Assembly (NCBI RefSeq): GCF_005863245.1
Contig: NZ_VBUT01000002.1
Coordinates: 62,001 to 126,000 of the forward strand
DNA length: 64,000 nucleotides
Reading direction: 5' to 3'
Source of the DNA: Nocardia cyriacigeorgica
Lineage (GTDB): Bacteria; Actinomycetota; Actinomycetes; Mycobacteriales; Mycobacteriaceae
Numbering within the stretch: position 1 is the stretch's first letter; the number at the start of each line of letters is the position of its first letter. Below, piece after piece: positions 35,510-43,811 of the stretch. A program made the position numbers and the translations under genes. The notes under the pieces were generated by a model. That model did not search any database and was not told the DNA's origin. It worked only from the letters and a program-made list of their open reading frames with translations.

Positions 35510-36412
35510 ATGAAGCTACTTCGCCGGGGCCGCCCGCGCCCGGACACCGATCCGGGCCCGGTGGCACTGCATGCCCGCAATGTGCGTTTCGACTGGTCGA
35601 GCACACCGCTGCACTGGATGCCGGCCGAGCCGATCGCCTCGCATCTGATCAACTCCCTGAACCTGCTCCTGCCCGAGGGCGAGCGCATGTTCTGCGCCAC
35701 CTACACCGAGGCGCTGCCGTCGGTACGGGACGAGAAGCTGCGCGAAGCCATGCTCGGCTTCATCGGCCAGGAAGCCATGCACGCCCAGACCCACGACAAG
35801 GTGCTGCACGAGGTGCTGGCCGCCCACGGCATCGACCCGGCGCCGTACCTGCGCCAGGCCGAATACCTGTTCCGCATCTCGCTCGGACCGCGCGAGGACA
35901 CGGGCAACGCGCGCCATCAGCAGCTGGTGGAACGGCTGACCATCATCGCCTGCCTGGAACACTTCTTCGCCTATCTCGGCGACTGGGTGCTCAATGCCGA
36001 TCTGGAGAAGTTCGACGCCGACCCGCGCGTGGCCGACCTGTTCCGCTGGCACGGCGCCGAAGAGGTCGAGCATCGGCACGTGGCCCACGATGTCGCGGTG
36101 TATTTCGGCGCGGGCTATGTGCGGCGGACGGCCCTCATGATCTTGGTCTTCCCGGTCTTCCTCGGGCTGGTCCTGCGTGGCACCAAGTTCCTCGTGCACC
36201 AGGACCCGGCACTGCCCGATTACGGCTATCCGCGGCTGTTGCCCGCGGTCTTCGCCGCGATGTGGCGCGGGGCGCTACCGGGTGTGCCGTCGCTGCTGCG
36301 CAGTGCGTTGTCGACGTTCAAGCCGGGCTACAACCCGGAAACCGTCGGATCCACCGCACAGGCCATCGCCTATCTGGCCGCGTCCCCGGCCGCGCGGGCG
36401 GCCGCGTCGTGA
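35510..36412 (+). CDS. PF10118 'metal-dependent hydrolase', ferritin-like
   Basis: 300 residues. Candidate metal ligands recur as in ferritin-like di-iron proteins: GQEAMHAQTHD (about 84-94), an ACLEHFFAYLGDW helix (about 148-160) and HGAEEVEHRHVAHDV (about 181-195). A hydrophobic segment at about 205-225 (TALMILVFPVFLGLVLRG) could attach it to the membrane. Pfam names the family a predicted metal-dependent hydrolase, but the ligand pattern suits an O2-activating di-iron enzyme better. It shares a GTGA overlap with a flavin/iron-sulfur reductase, the usual electron donor of such oxygenases. ATG 35510 has GAGGAG. Confidence 0.85.
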   Translation: MKLLRRGRPRPDTDPGPVALHARNVRFDWSSTPLHWMPAEPIASHLINSLNLLLPEGERMFCATYTEALPSVRDEKLREAMLGFIGQEAMHAQTHDKVLHEVLAAHGIDPAPYLRQAEYLFRISLGPREDTGNARHQQLVERLTIIACLEHFFAYLGDWVLNADLEKFDADPRVADLFRWHGAEEVEHRHVAHDVAVYFGAGYVRRTALMILVFPVFLGLVLRGTKFLVHQDPALPDYGYPRLLPAVFAAMWRGALPGVPSLLRSALSTFKPGYNPETVGSTAQAIAYLAASPAARAAAS

Positions 36413-37500
36413 CCACGACTCCGCCCGGCGATCTCTACGGCAAACGGTCGCGCGACCGCACGATGCGGATGCTCGACGCGGTCGTCCAGGCTCGACTGCG
36501 CTGGGCCGCACTGGTGAATCGCACGCCGCGCACACCGCACGCCGACGACGGCCGGATCCGGGTGGTCGTCGCCGAACGCCGGATCGAGGCCCGCGACACC
36601 GATGTGATCAGCCTGGTGCTGCGCGCACCCGACGGAGGTGAACTGCCGGCCTGGCGTCCGGGCGCGCACCTGGACCTTGAACTGCCGTCGGGGCGGCTGC
36701 GTCAGTACTCGCTGTGCGGGGATCCGGCCGATACCAGTGCATACCGGGTCGCGGTCCGACGCATCCCCGAGGGTGGTGGTGGCTCGATCGAGGTGCACCG
36801 CGACCTCGTCGTCGGCACGCCGATCACGGTGCGCGGGCCGCGCAACGCCTTCCCGTTCGCGGTCCCCGGATACGGTTCGCCCGCGACCCGGCTGCATTTC
36901 GTCGCCGGCGGCATCGGCATCACCCCGATCCTGCCGATGATGCGGCTGGCCGACCGGCTCGGCGTGGACTGGTCCATGGTCTACACCGGCCGCAACCGTG
37001 ACACCATTCCGTTCCTGGCCGAGGTGGAGCGCTTCGGCGACCGGGTCACCGTGCGCACCGACGACGAGCACGGGCTGCCCGATGCGAACGCACTGCTGCC
37101 CGCCGTCACCAGCGGCACCGCCGTCTACTGTTGCGGGCCGGTACCGATGACCGGGCTGGTCGCCGACGCGGTCCGGCATCTGCCCGGTGTGGAACTGCAT
37201 TCCGAGCGGTTCTCACCGCCGCCGATCGTCGACGGGGTGCCTTTCGAGATCGAAATCGCCTCCACGGGTGAGGTGCTGGACGTGCCTGCCGACCAGACGG
37301 CCCTCGACGTCGTGCTGGACACCCGGCCGGACCGGCCGTATTCGTGCCGTCAGGGCTTCTGCCGCACCTGCGCGGTGCGGGTGCTGGCCGGACAGCCCGA
37401 TCACCGCGACACCGTACTCACCGACGCCGACCGGGCCGCGGGGGAGATGCTCATCTGCGTATCCCGTTCGGCGGGTGGACGTTTGACCCTGGACCTGTAG
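36409..37500 (+). CDS. Phthalate-dioxygenase-reductase-type flavin/2Fe-2S reductase
   Basis: 363 residues. Flavin domain with RQYSLCGDP (R-x-Y-S-L), NAD domain with FVAGGIGITPILPMM and YCCGPVPM, and a C-terminal plant-type ferredoxin with Cys in SCRQGFCRTCAVRVL and MLICVSRS (C-x4-C-x2-C ... C). It passes electrons from NAD(P)H through flavin to its 2Fe-2S centre. GTG 36409 overlaps the stop of the PF10118 gene, arguing that this protein is its redox partner. EphD follows after 12 bp. Confidence 0.9.
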   Translation: MTTTPPGDLYGKRSRDRTMRMLDAVVQARLRWAALVNRTPRTPHADDGRIRVVVAERRIEARDTDVISLVLRAPDGGELPAWRPGAHLDLELPSGRLRQYSLCGDPADTSAYRVAVRRIPEGGGGSIEVHRDLVVGTPITVRGPRNAFPFAVPGYGSPATRLHFVAGGIGITPILPMMRLADRLGVDWSMVYTGRNRDTIPFLAEVERFGDRVTVRTDDEHGLPDANALLPAVTSGTAVYCCGPVPMTGLVADAVRHLPGVELHSERFSPPPIVDGVPFEIEIASTGEVLDVPADQTALDVVLDTRPDRPYSCRQGFCRTCAVRVLAGQPDHRDTVLTDADRAAGEMLICVSRSAGGRLTLDL

Positions 37501-37512
37501 AGGAGACCACCC

Positions 37513-39285
37513 GTGACCACCCGTTCAACCGAACCGGAGCACATCCGGCGCACCGTGCACAACGGTGAATTCGCGCTCGCGGTACACGAATACGGCGACC
37601 CGGCCGCCGAGACCGTCGTGCTGGTGCACGGCTGGCCCGACACCCACCACCTGTGGGACAGGGTGGTGCCGCTGCTGGCACGCCGGTTCCACGTCGTCAG
37701 CTACGACACCCGCGGGCACGGCGAATCCACCCGGACCCAGCGCACCGCCGACTACCGGCTCGAGGAGCTGGCCTCGGACTTCTTCGCGGTCGTCGACGCG
37801 GTCAGCCCCGACCGGCCCGTGCATGTGTTGGCCCACGACTGGGGATCGGTCCAGGTCTGGGAAGCGGTCTGCGAACCCGGCGCGGCGCGGCGCGTTGCCT
37901 CGTTCACGTCGGTCTCCGGGCCCAACCTCGACCACCTGGGCAAATGGGTGCGTGCCCGGCTGTCGCGGCCGACACCGCGCAATGTGTGGCAGCCGCTGAC
38001 CCAGTTGGCCTCCTCGGTGTACACGTTCTTCTTCATGACGCCGGTCGTGCCGCGCGTCGTGCTCGGTCAGCTGGCCACCGAGGGTCGCTGGCGGCAGTTC
38101 GTGGGGTTGATGAACGAGACCTCGTCGTCGAATGTGTCGGTGGGCAACACCTTTCGCAAGGACATCGTCGACGGGCTGCTGATCTACCGCGCGAATATCC
38201 TGCCGCGCATGCTCGCGCCGCGGGAGCGGCACACCGAGGTTCCGGTGCAGCTGATCGTCGCCGGACGCGATGTGGCGGTTCGCCCAGCGGGCTACGACGA
38301 CGAGCGCACATGGGTCCCACGACTGTGGCGGCGCGATGTTCCCGCCGGGCATTGGATGCCATTCTCCCATCCGGAGCTGCTGGCGAGCGCGACGACCGAA
38401 CTCATCGACACGCTGGCAGGCGCGCCGATGCCGCGTGGCCTGCGGCGCGCCGAGATCGGCCGCAGCCGAGGCGAATTCGGTGATCAGCTGGTGGTGATCA
38501 CCGGCGGCGGCAGCGGCATCGGACGCGAGACCGCGCTGGCGTTCGCCCGTCGCGGCGCCGAGATCGTGCTGTCGGATATCAACCTGGCCGCGGCCAAGGA
38601 GACGGCCGAACTGGTGGCCACCGCCGGTGGGGTCGCCCACGCCTACCAACTCGATGTCTCCGACGAAGCCGCCGTGAACGACCACGCCCGTGCGGTGCTG
38701 GAAGCCCACGGTGTGCCCGACGTCCTGGTCAACAATGCGGGCGTCGGTCAGGCGGGTGACTTCTTCGATACCCCCTCGGCGGAGTTCGACCGGGTGCTGC
38801 GGATCAATCTCGGCGGTGTCGTCAACGGATGCCGGGCCTTCGGTCCCGCGATGGCCGAACGCGGCGCGGGGCATATCGTGAACTTGTCGAGCATGGCCGC
38901 GTATTCACCGCAGCAAGGGTTCAGCGCATACGCCACCAGCAAATCGGCGGTATTCATGTTCTCCGACTGCCTGCGTGCCGAACTCGCCGGGCGCGGAATC
39001 GAGGTGCACACCATCTGCCCCGGCATCGTGCACACCAATATCGTTGCCACCACCACCTTTTCGGGTGTCGACGCCGACGAGGAGAAGCGCAAGCAACAGC
39101 ACTACGACAACCTCTACCGGATGCGCCACTACGGCCCGGACAAGGTCGCCGAGCAGATCGTGCGGGCGGTCGCCCGTGGCCGCAGCATCGTCCCGGTAAC
39201 GCCGGAGTCCCAGCTCCAGTACCGACTCAGCCGATTCGCGCCCGGTGTGGTGCGCTTCGTGGCGGCGCGGGTGAAGCTCACCTGA
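37513..39285 (+). CDS. ephD: EphD-type fusion of alpha/beta (epoxide) hydrolase and SDR
   Basis: 590 residues in two enzymes. N-terminal hydrolase (about 1-300): VLVHGWPDTHHLW oxyanion loop, VLAHDWGSVQVW with the epoxide-hydrolase nucleophile Asp, and RDVPAGHWMPFSHP with the His. C-terminal SDR (about 325-590): VVITGGGSGIGRE, NNAGVG, NLSSMAAYS and YATSKSA. The organisation and length match M. tuberculosis EphD (Rv2214c), which acts on mycolate-type epoxides. GTG 37513 with AGGAG. Third gene of an operon with a putative di-iron oxygenase and its reductase, so sequential oxidation, epoxide opening and dehydrogenation is a reasonable model. Confidence 0.9.
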   Translation: MTTRSTEPEHIRRTVHNGEFALAVHEYGDPAAETVVLVHGWPDTHHLWDRVVPLLARRFHVVSYDTRGHGESTRTQRTADYRLEELASDFFAVVDAVSPDRPVHVLAHDWGSVQVWEAVCEPGAARRVASFTSVSGPNLDHLGKWVRARLSRPTPRNVWQPLTQLASSVYTFFFMTPVVPRVVLGQLATEGRWRQFVGLMNETSSSNVSVGNTFRKDIVDGLLIYRANILPRMLAPRERHTEVPVQLIVAGRDVAVRPAGYDDERTWVPRLWRRDVPAGHWMPFSHPELLASATTELIDTLAGAPMPRGLRRAEIGRSRGEFGDQLVVITGGGSGIGRETALAFARRGAEIVLSDINLAAAKETAELVATAGGVAHAYQLDVSDEAAVNDHARAVLEAHGVPDVLVNNAGVGQAGDFFDTPSAEFDRVLRINLGGVVNGCRAFGPAMAERGAGHIVNLSSMAAYSPQQGFSAYATSKSAVFMFSDCLRAELAGRGIEVHTICPGIVHTNIVATTTFSGVDADEEKRKQQHYDNLYRMRHYGPDKVAEQIVRAVARGRSIVPVTPESQLQYRLSRFAPGVVRFVAARVKLT

Positions 39286-39338
39286 GCCGAGTGACAGCCG
39301 AGCCGGCGGCGAACTGCATCGCTCACGTGGCCGCCGGT

Positions 39339-39857
39339 TCACCCGGCCGCGGATGCTCCCGCCCGGCGGAGCTCGGCTTCGATGGCGGCGACCCGCTCGG
39401 CGCCGATGCCCCACGGCTGGTCCACGCCGACCCGGGAGTCCAGATCCCAGAGCACACAGCGCTCACCGGGGGCCGCGACCATCGACCAGGCGACCACGGT
39501 GCGTCCCAGTTGATCCGCCATGGATCCAGGTGAGTCCGACGGTGGCGCAGCGCCTTCCGGAAAGTGATGCAGGAAGCGGCCGTAGGCGGTCGTGCAGAAC
39601 TCGGCATACAGTTGGGTGCACAGAATGAAGCCGTGCCAGGCCTCGTCGACCGCATGCGACGGCATCCCGATCACCTGACCGTCGCGCATCGCCGCGCCGC
39701 AACAGCGCAACCATTGGCGCAGACCGGTGTCCACGAGATCGCGTGGCTGCCAGGGGCAGGTCTTGTAGATGGCGTCGGGCAACTCGAGCTCGCGAACGAC
39801 GCGGTCGACCGTGGACAGATCGACCGGCCGGATGCTGCGTTTACCGAATCCGAACAC
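39339..39857 (-). CDS. GRDP-like hypothetical protein
   Basis: 172 residues. The central SHAVDEAWHGFILCTQLYAEF, then GRFLHHFP, is the conserved helical piece (D-E-x-W-H-x-F-I ... Y ... F-C) found in glycine-rich-domain-containing proteins (PF07173-like) and in some actinobacterial neighbours of Gly/Cys-tailed membrane proteins. Function unknown. GTG 39857 follows TACACT by six bases, so it looks leaderless. Its divergent neighbour has the same arrangement (TACAGT, six bases, ATG) and encodes a Gly/Cys-tailed membrane protein, which suggests linked function. Confidence 0.6.
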   Translation of the reverse strand: MFGFGKRSIRPVDLSTVDRVVRELELPDAIYKTCPWQPRDLVDTGLRQWLRCCGAAMRDGQVIGMPSHAVDEAWHGFILCTQLYAEFCTTAYGRFLHHFPEGAAPPSDSPGSMADQLGRTVVAWSMVAAPGERCVLWDLDSRVGVDQPWGIGAERVAAIEAELRRAGASAAG

Positions 39858-39949
39858 AGTTCAGTGTAGGACCGGCGGCCGACGCGCTGTTTGGCAGCGG
39901 TGTTGTCGCGGCCTGTCGGAGACCCGGTGTCAGCCAATACAGTGAAGGG

Positions 39950-40270
39950 ATGGCGGGGGTTGTGTGGGATCTGATCTGGGCCATCGCCGTGGCCGGTGGC
40001 GTGGTCGCGATTATTGGCATCATTGTGCTGGTCACTGGAACAGGCGAACGCCGATCCGGCTCGTCTTCCAGCGCTCGCGCTGCGCGCTGGGCGGTGGGTG
40101 ACATGAGTGCCAGCGACAACGGCTGGTTCGGCAGTGGACGTGATGGCGGCGATCCTCGGCCAAGCCGTGCCGAGTGCGAACCTGGTTGTGGTGGTGGTGA
40201 TGCCGACACCAGTGTCGATGGTGGCTACAGCTGCGGCGGCGGATCCAGTTGTGGCGGTGGAGGTTCCTGA
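39950..40270 (+). CDS. Single-pass membrane protein with Cys/Gly tail (first of pair)
   Basis: 106 residues: TM helix at about 5-28 (WDLIWAIAVAGGVVAIIGII), a Ser/Arg/Gly linker, and a tail with Cys in ECEPGCGGG and YSCGGGSSCGGGGS. No catalytic motif. Leaderless start likely (TACAGT -10 six bases before ATG). 20 bp ahead of a second protein of the same plan. Such tails recall the TIGR04222-type membrane proteins, but the conserved core of that family is not evident here. Confidence 0.6.
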   Translation: MAGVVWDLIWAIAVAGGVVAIIGIIVLVTGTGERRSGSSSSARAARWAVGDMSASDNGWFGSGRDGGDPRPSRAECEPGCGGGDADTSVDGGYSCGGGSSCGGGGS

Positions 40271-40290
40271 TCGATCCGGGCGGGTACTCC

Positions 40291-40623
40291 ATGGTGATGA
40301 CGGATGTGCTTATCGGGATAGCGCTGGTGGTGATCGCGGTCGCGGCGGCAGTCGCGATCGTGATTCTTGTGAAGCAGCGGCGTTCGGAAGAATCGACTAT
40401 GGCGAAACTCGCCAGGGACTCCCAGCGGACACGAACAAGGCGCCGGACCGGTACTCGGCGTGGCGCCAGTGGGGGATCGGCGGCCGCTGCAGGGGGTGGA
40501 TGGTGGATTTTCGGGTCCGGTGACTCCGGCGGTGGCGACTCCGGCGGATCCGGCTGCGGCGGTGGTGGCGGCTGCGGTGGGGGAGGAGGCGGTGGCGGTG
40601 GCTGCGGGGGTGGCGGTGGCTGA
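40291..40623 (+). CDS. Single-pass membrane protein with Cys/Gly tail (second of pair)
   Basis: 110 residues: N-terminal TM about 4-24 (VLIGIALVVIAVAAAVAIVI), a basic Arg/Thr linker (TRTRRRTGTRRG), a short hydrophobic GGWWIFGSG, and a tail of Gly runs punctuated by single Cys (GCGGGGGCGGG...). The topology would place the basic linker and tail in the cytoplasm if the N-terminus faces out. Start: ATG 40291 with GGGCGGG, or ATG 40297. Probably works together with the preceding paralogue. Metal binding or a crosslinked glycine fibre are possible roles; unknown. Confidence 0.6.
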   Translation: MVMTDVLIGIALVVIAVAAAVAIVILVKQRRSEESTMAKLARDSQRTRTRRRTGTRRGASGGSAAAAGGGWWIFGSGDSGGGDSGGSGCGGGGGCGGGGGGGGGCGGGGG

Positions 40624-40659
40624 GCCGCGCACGCATTCGTGACCGCTCCCACACTGCGC

Positions 40660-40690
40660 TTGACCTGAACCATACTTCAGGGTTGAGGCT
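40660..40690 (+). promoter_or_regulatory. MerR-type dyad promoter candidate
   Basis: TTGACC (40660-40665) followed by a near-dyad ACCTGAA-N6-TTCAGGG (40663-40682), about 40 bp before the quinone oxidoreductase ATG. A long (19-bp-type) spacer with an internal CCTGAA/TTCAGG dyad is typical of MerR-activated promoters; the -10 is poor. Confidence 0.4.
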
Positions 40691-40728
40691 GGTCGTATCC
40701 GAAGAAACGGAAACGATGGAGGTTGGTC

Positions 40729-41739
40729 ATGCGAGCGGTGTACGCCACGAAGTTCGGCGGTCCAGAGGTGCTCGAGGTGCGTGACGTGCCCGAACCGGTC
40801 CCCGGGGCCGGAGAGGTCCTGGTCGATGTGGTCGCGGCCGACGTCATGTTCCTCGACACCAAGCTGCGCTCCGGGTGGGGGACCGACTTCTTCCCCGTCG
40901 AGCCGCCGTATGTCCCGGGCGGGGCAGTGGCCGGTGTGGTCGTCGCCGTCGGCCCCGAGGTCGACCCCTCCTGGATCGGCAGACGGGTCAGCACCCAGAC
41001 CGCGCGCAGCGGGGTCGGCGGTGGGTTGCCGATCGGCGGGTACGCGGAGAAATCACTGGCCAGGGTCGACACGCTGACTCCAGTCCCCGATGAGGTCACG
41101 CTGGAGCAGGCGGTCGCGCTGGCCCACGACGGGAAAACCGCGCTGGCCGTCTTCGACCGGGCTGCGATCGAATCCGGCGAATGGGTGCTCATCACCGCCG
41201 CGGCCGGCGGGCTCGGCACGCTGCTGACCCAACTCGCACGCACCGCGGGCGCCAAGGTGATCGCGGCGGCGCGCGGCAAGACCAAGCTCGAACTGGCCGA
41301 ACGGCTCGGCGCTGCCGTCCTGGTCGACTACTCCGAACCCGGCTGGGTGGACGAGGTCAGGGCCGCGACCGGAGGGGCCGGTGTGCAGGTGGTACTCGAT
41401 GGTGCCGGTGGTGAACTCGGTGGCGCGGCGGCCGAGGCGCTCGCCGACGGTGGTCGGTTCATCGGATACGGATCTGCGGCAGGCGAGTTCGCCGCAGTGG
41501 ACAACGATTCCGCACAACGCCGTGGGCTCACGGTGCTCGGGCTGTTCGACATCACGTCCGAAGCGACTGATTGGTCGGCTCTGGCCGAACGTGCGCTGAA
41601 AGAAGTCGCGGCCGGTCGATTGGAAGTGGTGATCGGACAGACTTTTCCACTGGAAGAGGCGAATTCGGCGCACACGGCCATCGAATCGCGCAGCGCTCTC
41701 GGACGCACGATGTTGAGTAACACAAACCGACCGAAATGA
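40729..41739 (+). CDS. NADPH:quinone oxidoreductase-type zinc-less MDR dehydrogenase
   Basis: 336 residues of the medium-chain reductase superfamily: PEPVPGAGEVLVDVVAADV, then YVPGGAVAGVVVAVG, Rossmann loop AAAGGLGTLLTQLA and the typical end PLEEANSAHTAIESRSALGR. No zinc ligands, hence the quinone-reductase branch. It would reduce quinones or enones with NADPH. ATG 40729 has GGAGG at seven bases. A MerR-type element upstream suggests induction by an electrophile, but no regulator is adjacent. Confidence 0.9.
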   Translation: MRAVYATKFGGPEVLEVRDVPEPVPGAGEVLVDVVAADVMFLDTKLRSGWGTDFFPVEPPYVPGGAVAGVVVAVGPEVDPSWIGRRVSTQTARSGVGGGLPIGGYAEKSLARVDTLTPVPDEVTLEQAVALAHDGKTALAVFDRAAIESGEWVLITAAAGGLGTLLTQLARTAGAKVIAAARGKTKLELAERLGAAVLVDYSEPGWVDEVRAATGGAGVQVVLDGAGGELGGAAAEALADGGRFIGYGSAAGEFAAVDNDSAQRRGLTVLGLFDITSEATDWSALAERALKEVAAGRLEVVIGQTFPLEEANSAHTAIESRSALGRTMLSNTNRPK

Positions 41740-41778
41740 ATACCAGCGGGTAGCGGATTCTGGGGCTATGGTGCCTGC

Positions 41779-41928
41779 GTGCTTACCGCAGCCATAGTTG
41801 TCATGATCCTCATTCTCGTTGCGTCCGTAGTGCATATCGCCAGCCGTCCACCACGCGGCGCGGCGGTGCCGGACCGCGGACGAAGCTCGGGGTCCGGCAC
41901 GGAACGAGAACGGGAACGTCAGTACTGA
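41779..41928 (+). CDS. Small single-pass membrane protein
   Basis: 49 residues from GTG 41779: a TM helix (AAIVVMILILVASVVHI) followed by a charged tail (TERERERQY). It has no clear ribosome site. Too short for family assignment; shape and codon use look genuine. A similar short TM frame is at 6147-6236. Confidence 0.4.
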   Translation: MLTAAIVVMILILVASVVHIASRPPRGAAVPDRGRSSGSGTERERERQY

Positions 41929-41965
41929 CCATCCACCTCCGCCTAGACGGTGATGCTCGCCCCGG

Positions 41966-42397
41966 TCATTCGGCCGGGGTGAGCACCACCACCGCGATCG
42001 GCCGTCGCGTGCGCGCCTGATACTCGCTGTAGCGGCCCTGATTCACCCGATCCACCAGCTCCCAGCGCCGCGCGTACTCCGGATCGTCCGGCAGCGTCGG
42101 CCGGGCCCTGACCCACATCGTGCGGCGCCCGATCTGGATCTCGCACTCCGGGTGCGCCTTCAGGTTCGCCAGCCACCCCGGCGGACGCGGCGAACCGCCA
42201 TTCGACGCCGTCACCAGATAATCACGCCCGTCTTTCGCGTAGGTGAGCGCCGAAGTCCGCGGCTCACCCGTCTTACGCCCCACAGTCCGCAGCAACAATG
42301 TCGGATTCCCGAACAGCAGCCGATGCCCCACCCACCCACCGCTGTGCTCATAGATCCACTGGTGTGCCTGCAACACTTTCGTGAAAACCCCGGCCAT
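41966..42397 (-). CDS. Deazaflavin (F420)-dependent nitroreductase family protein
   Basis: 143 residues, Ddn/FDOR-B fold: LLLRTVGRKTGEPRTSALTY, then DYLVTASNGGSPRPPGWLANL and ARPTLPDDPEYARRWELV are family landmarks that cup the F420 phosphate and deazaflavin. M. tuberculosis Ddn reduces quinones and activates nitroimidazoles. ATG 42397 has GAGGGG at six bases. Single gene, 115 bp from tRNA-Met on the other strand. Confidence 0.9.
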   Translation of the reverse strand: MAGVFTKVLQAHQWIYEHSGGWVGHRLLFGNPTLLLRTVGRKTGEPRTSALTYAKDGRDYLVTASNGGSPRPPGWLANLKAHPECEIQIGRRTMWVRARPTLPDDPEYARRWELVDRVNQGRYSEYQARTRRPIAVVVLTPAE

Positions 42398-42512
42398 ACC
42401 AACCCCTCAGCAGTAGCGCCAACGCCCCACCATAACCACGCCCCCATCCCGATTGGCCCACGCCGCGCCCGACCCGGTACCATTCCCAGCACCTGCGGAC
42501 CCACCGCATCCG

Positions 42513-42586
42513 GGGGCGGTAGCTCAGTCGGTTAGAGCCGTGGACTCATAATCCATTGGTCGCGGGTTCGAGCCCCGCCCGCCCCA
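42513..42586 (+). tRNA. tRNA-Met (anticodon CAT)
   Basis: Complete cloverleaf: acceptor GGGGCGG/CCGCCCC, D arm GCTC...GAGC, anticodon stem GTGGA/TCCAT with loop CTCATAA, T arm GCGGG-TTCGAGC-CCCGC, discriminator A; no encoded CCA (next bases CA). The sequence type matches actinobacterial elongator tRNA-Met; a tRNA-Ile2 (modified CAT) is the alternative. Its 3' 52 bases plus 4 flanking bases are repeated in inverted orientation at 53075-53130. Confidence 0.95.
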
Positions 42587-42590
42587 CAAA
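42535..42590 (+). repeat. 56-bp repeat, tRNA copy
   Basis: From GAGCCG in the D arm through the discriminator to four bases past the gene. Identical over 56 bp to the reverse complement of 53075-53130. Confidence 0.9.
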
Positions 42591-42686
42591 CAGCCTGATC
42601 AGGGCGTGTGATCGCTCTGTTATGCCCGTGCAGGCGGCTCGCTACTCGTCTACCGGCCGAGCTTCATGATCGGCCCCCACATGAGT

Positions 42687-42720
42687 GTGCCCCGCGCACC
42701 ATGCGGTGTCAGCGGGGCAC
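42687..42720 (-). terminator. Terminator of the XRE/DUF397 operon
   Basis: GTGCCCCGC / GCGGGGCAC 9-bp stem with an inner CACC/GGTG pairing, beginning 15 bp after the DUF397 stop on the minus strand. Confidence 0.7.
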
Positions 42721-42735
42721 CCGTTCGCACTGTGC

Positions 42736-42942
42736 CTATGGGCGGTTGAACTCACCGGCGCGAGCACCGGCAAGAAACGCATCCCACTCGGACGGGGAGA
42801 AGACCAGAGCTGCTGCGGTCGGGTTCTTCGAGTCCCGGACCCCGACCATGCCGGTGGCGAGGTGGGCGACTTCTACGCACTCATGCCCCGCACCGCTGTG
42901 GCTGGACTTGAACCACCGCGCGCCAGTGAGGTCCGCATTCAC
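42736..42942 (-). CDS. DUF397 protein
   Basis: 68 residues with the whole DUF397 signature: WFKSSHSGAGHECVEVA near the start, VRDSKNP in the middle and FSPSEWDAFLAGARAGEF at the end. DUF397 proteins are encoded next to XRE/DUF5753 regulators throughout actinomycetes and are thought to antagonise them in development or toxin-antitoxin-like control. The start overlaps the XRE stop (ATGA), fixing the pair as an operon. Confidence 0.95.
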   Translation of the reverse strand: MNADLTGARWFKSSHSGAGHECVEVAHLATGMVGVRDSKNPTAAALVFSPSEWDAFLAGARAGEFNRP

Positions 42943-43811
42943 GCTCCGTACTCCCTACTTGCTGTTCTGAGCAGCCGCTTGCTGTCTGCCGGGCTCAATG
43001 CTACCGCTCGTAGTTTCGCGAAGGCGCTGCGATACCGCTTGACCAGTCCTGTCCTTTCGTAGTAGGTGGACGTTCCGTAGCCCTCGAGGTAGACGGTCGA
43101 TGGCTCGCCGGTGCTTTCGTCGAAGTCGAGCACGACGAACGGACCGACGGCGGTACCCACGGGGAAAGGAGCCGTGAACGGGATGATTTGAACGGTTACG
43201 TTGGGCGGCTGGTCGGCCAGGTGCCGCAACTGTTCGGCCATGACCCGCCGACCGCCGATTACGCGCCGGATCACTGCCTCTTCCAGCACCAGATGAACCG
43301 CCACTGGGTCGTAGCGGCGGGTGATGATGCGCTGGCGGTTGCGCCGCACGCGTACCCGCTCTTCCAGTTCCTCGGGGGTCTCCGACGCGAAGTATGCGGA
43401 GTCGAGAGCCTTTGTGTACCTCGGGGTCTGAAACAAGCCGGGCACAACTTCGGGCCGGTAGATGCTCAGGGCCGATGCGATCGTCTCGAGGTCGAGGTAG
43501 AGCGCGAATTCATCCGGGACAACGTCTCCGTACTCATGCCACCATGCCCCACCTTCGCCTTCGCCTTCACGCGCTCGGCGTGCGAGCTCCAGTAGTCCTT
43601 CCAGGCGTTCGGGCGCGTCGTACAGTTTGGTCAAAGCCTCCACGTCGAGTAGCCGGATTCGGGGGTTCTCGCCCTTTTCGAGCCGTTGCAGAGTTCCGGC
43701 TCCGCGTTCGATGCGTCGTGCGGCTTCTACGATGGGAAGGCCCGAGGCCACGCGAAGTTCTCTCAGCTGCCGACCGAGCTGGCGCCGCAGGATCGTGGTC
43801 GATTTGGTCAC
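42939..43811 (-). CDS. XRE-family regulator with DUF5753 domain
   Basis: 290 residues: N-terminal XRE helix-turn-helix at about 10-65 (LGRQLRELRVASGLPIVEAARRI, GTLQRLEKGENPRI) and a C-terminal DUF5753 sensory domain (YRPEVVPGLFQTPRYTKAL, VRVRRNRQRIITR, VQIIPFTAPFP). GTG 43811 is preceded by AAGGTGG; the 50 codons upstream in frame are not conserved. It forms the standard pair with the DUF397 protein. Position next to a tRNA suggests the pair arrived with a mobile or accessory insertion. Confidence 0.93.
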   Translation of the reverse strand: MTKSTTILRRQLGRQLRELRVASGLPIVEAARRIERGAGTLQRLEKGENPRIRLLDVEALTKLYDAPERLEGLLELARRAREGEGEGGAWWHEYGDVVPDEFALYLDLETIASALSIYRPEVVPGLFQTPRYTKALDSAYFASETPEELEERVRVRRNRQRIITRRYDPVAVHLVLEEAVIRRVIGGRRVMAEQLRHLADQPPNVTVQIIPFTAPFPVGTAVGPFVVLDFDESTGEPSTVYLEGYGTSTYYERTGLVKRYRSAFAKLRAVALSPADSKRLLRTASREYGA

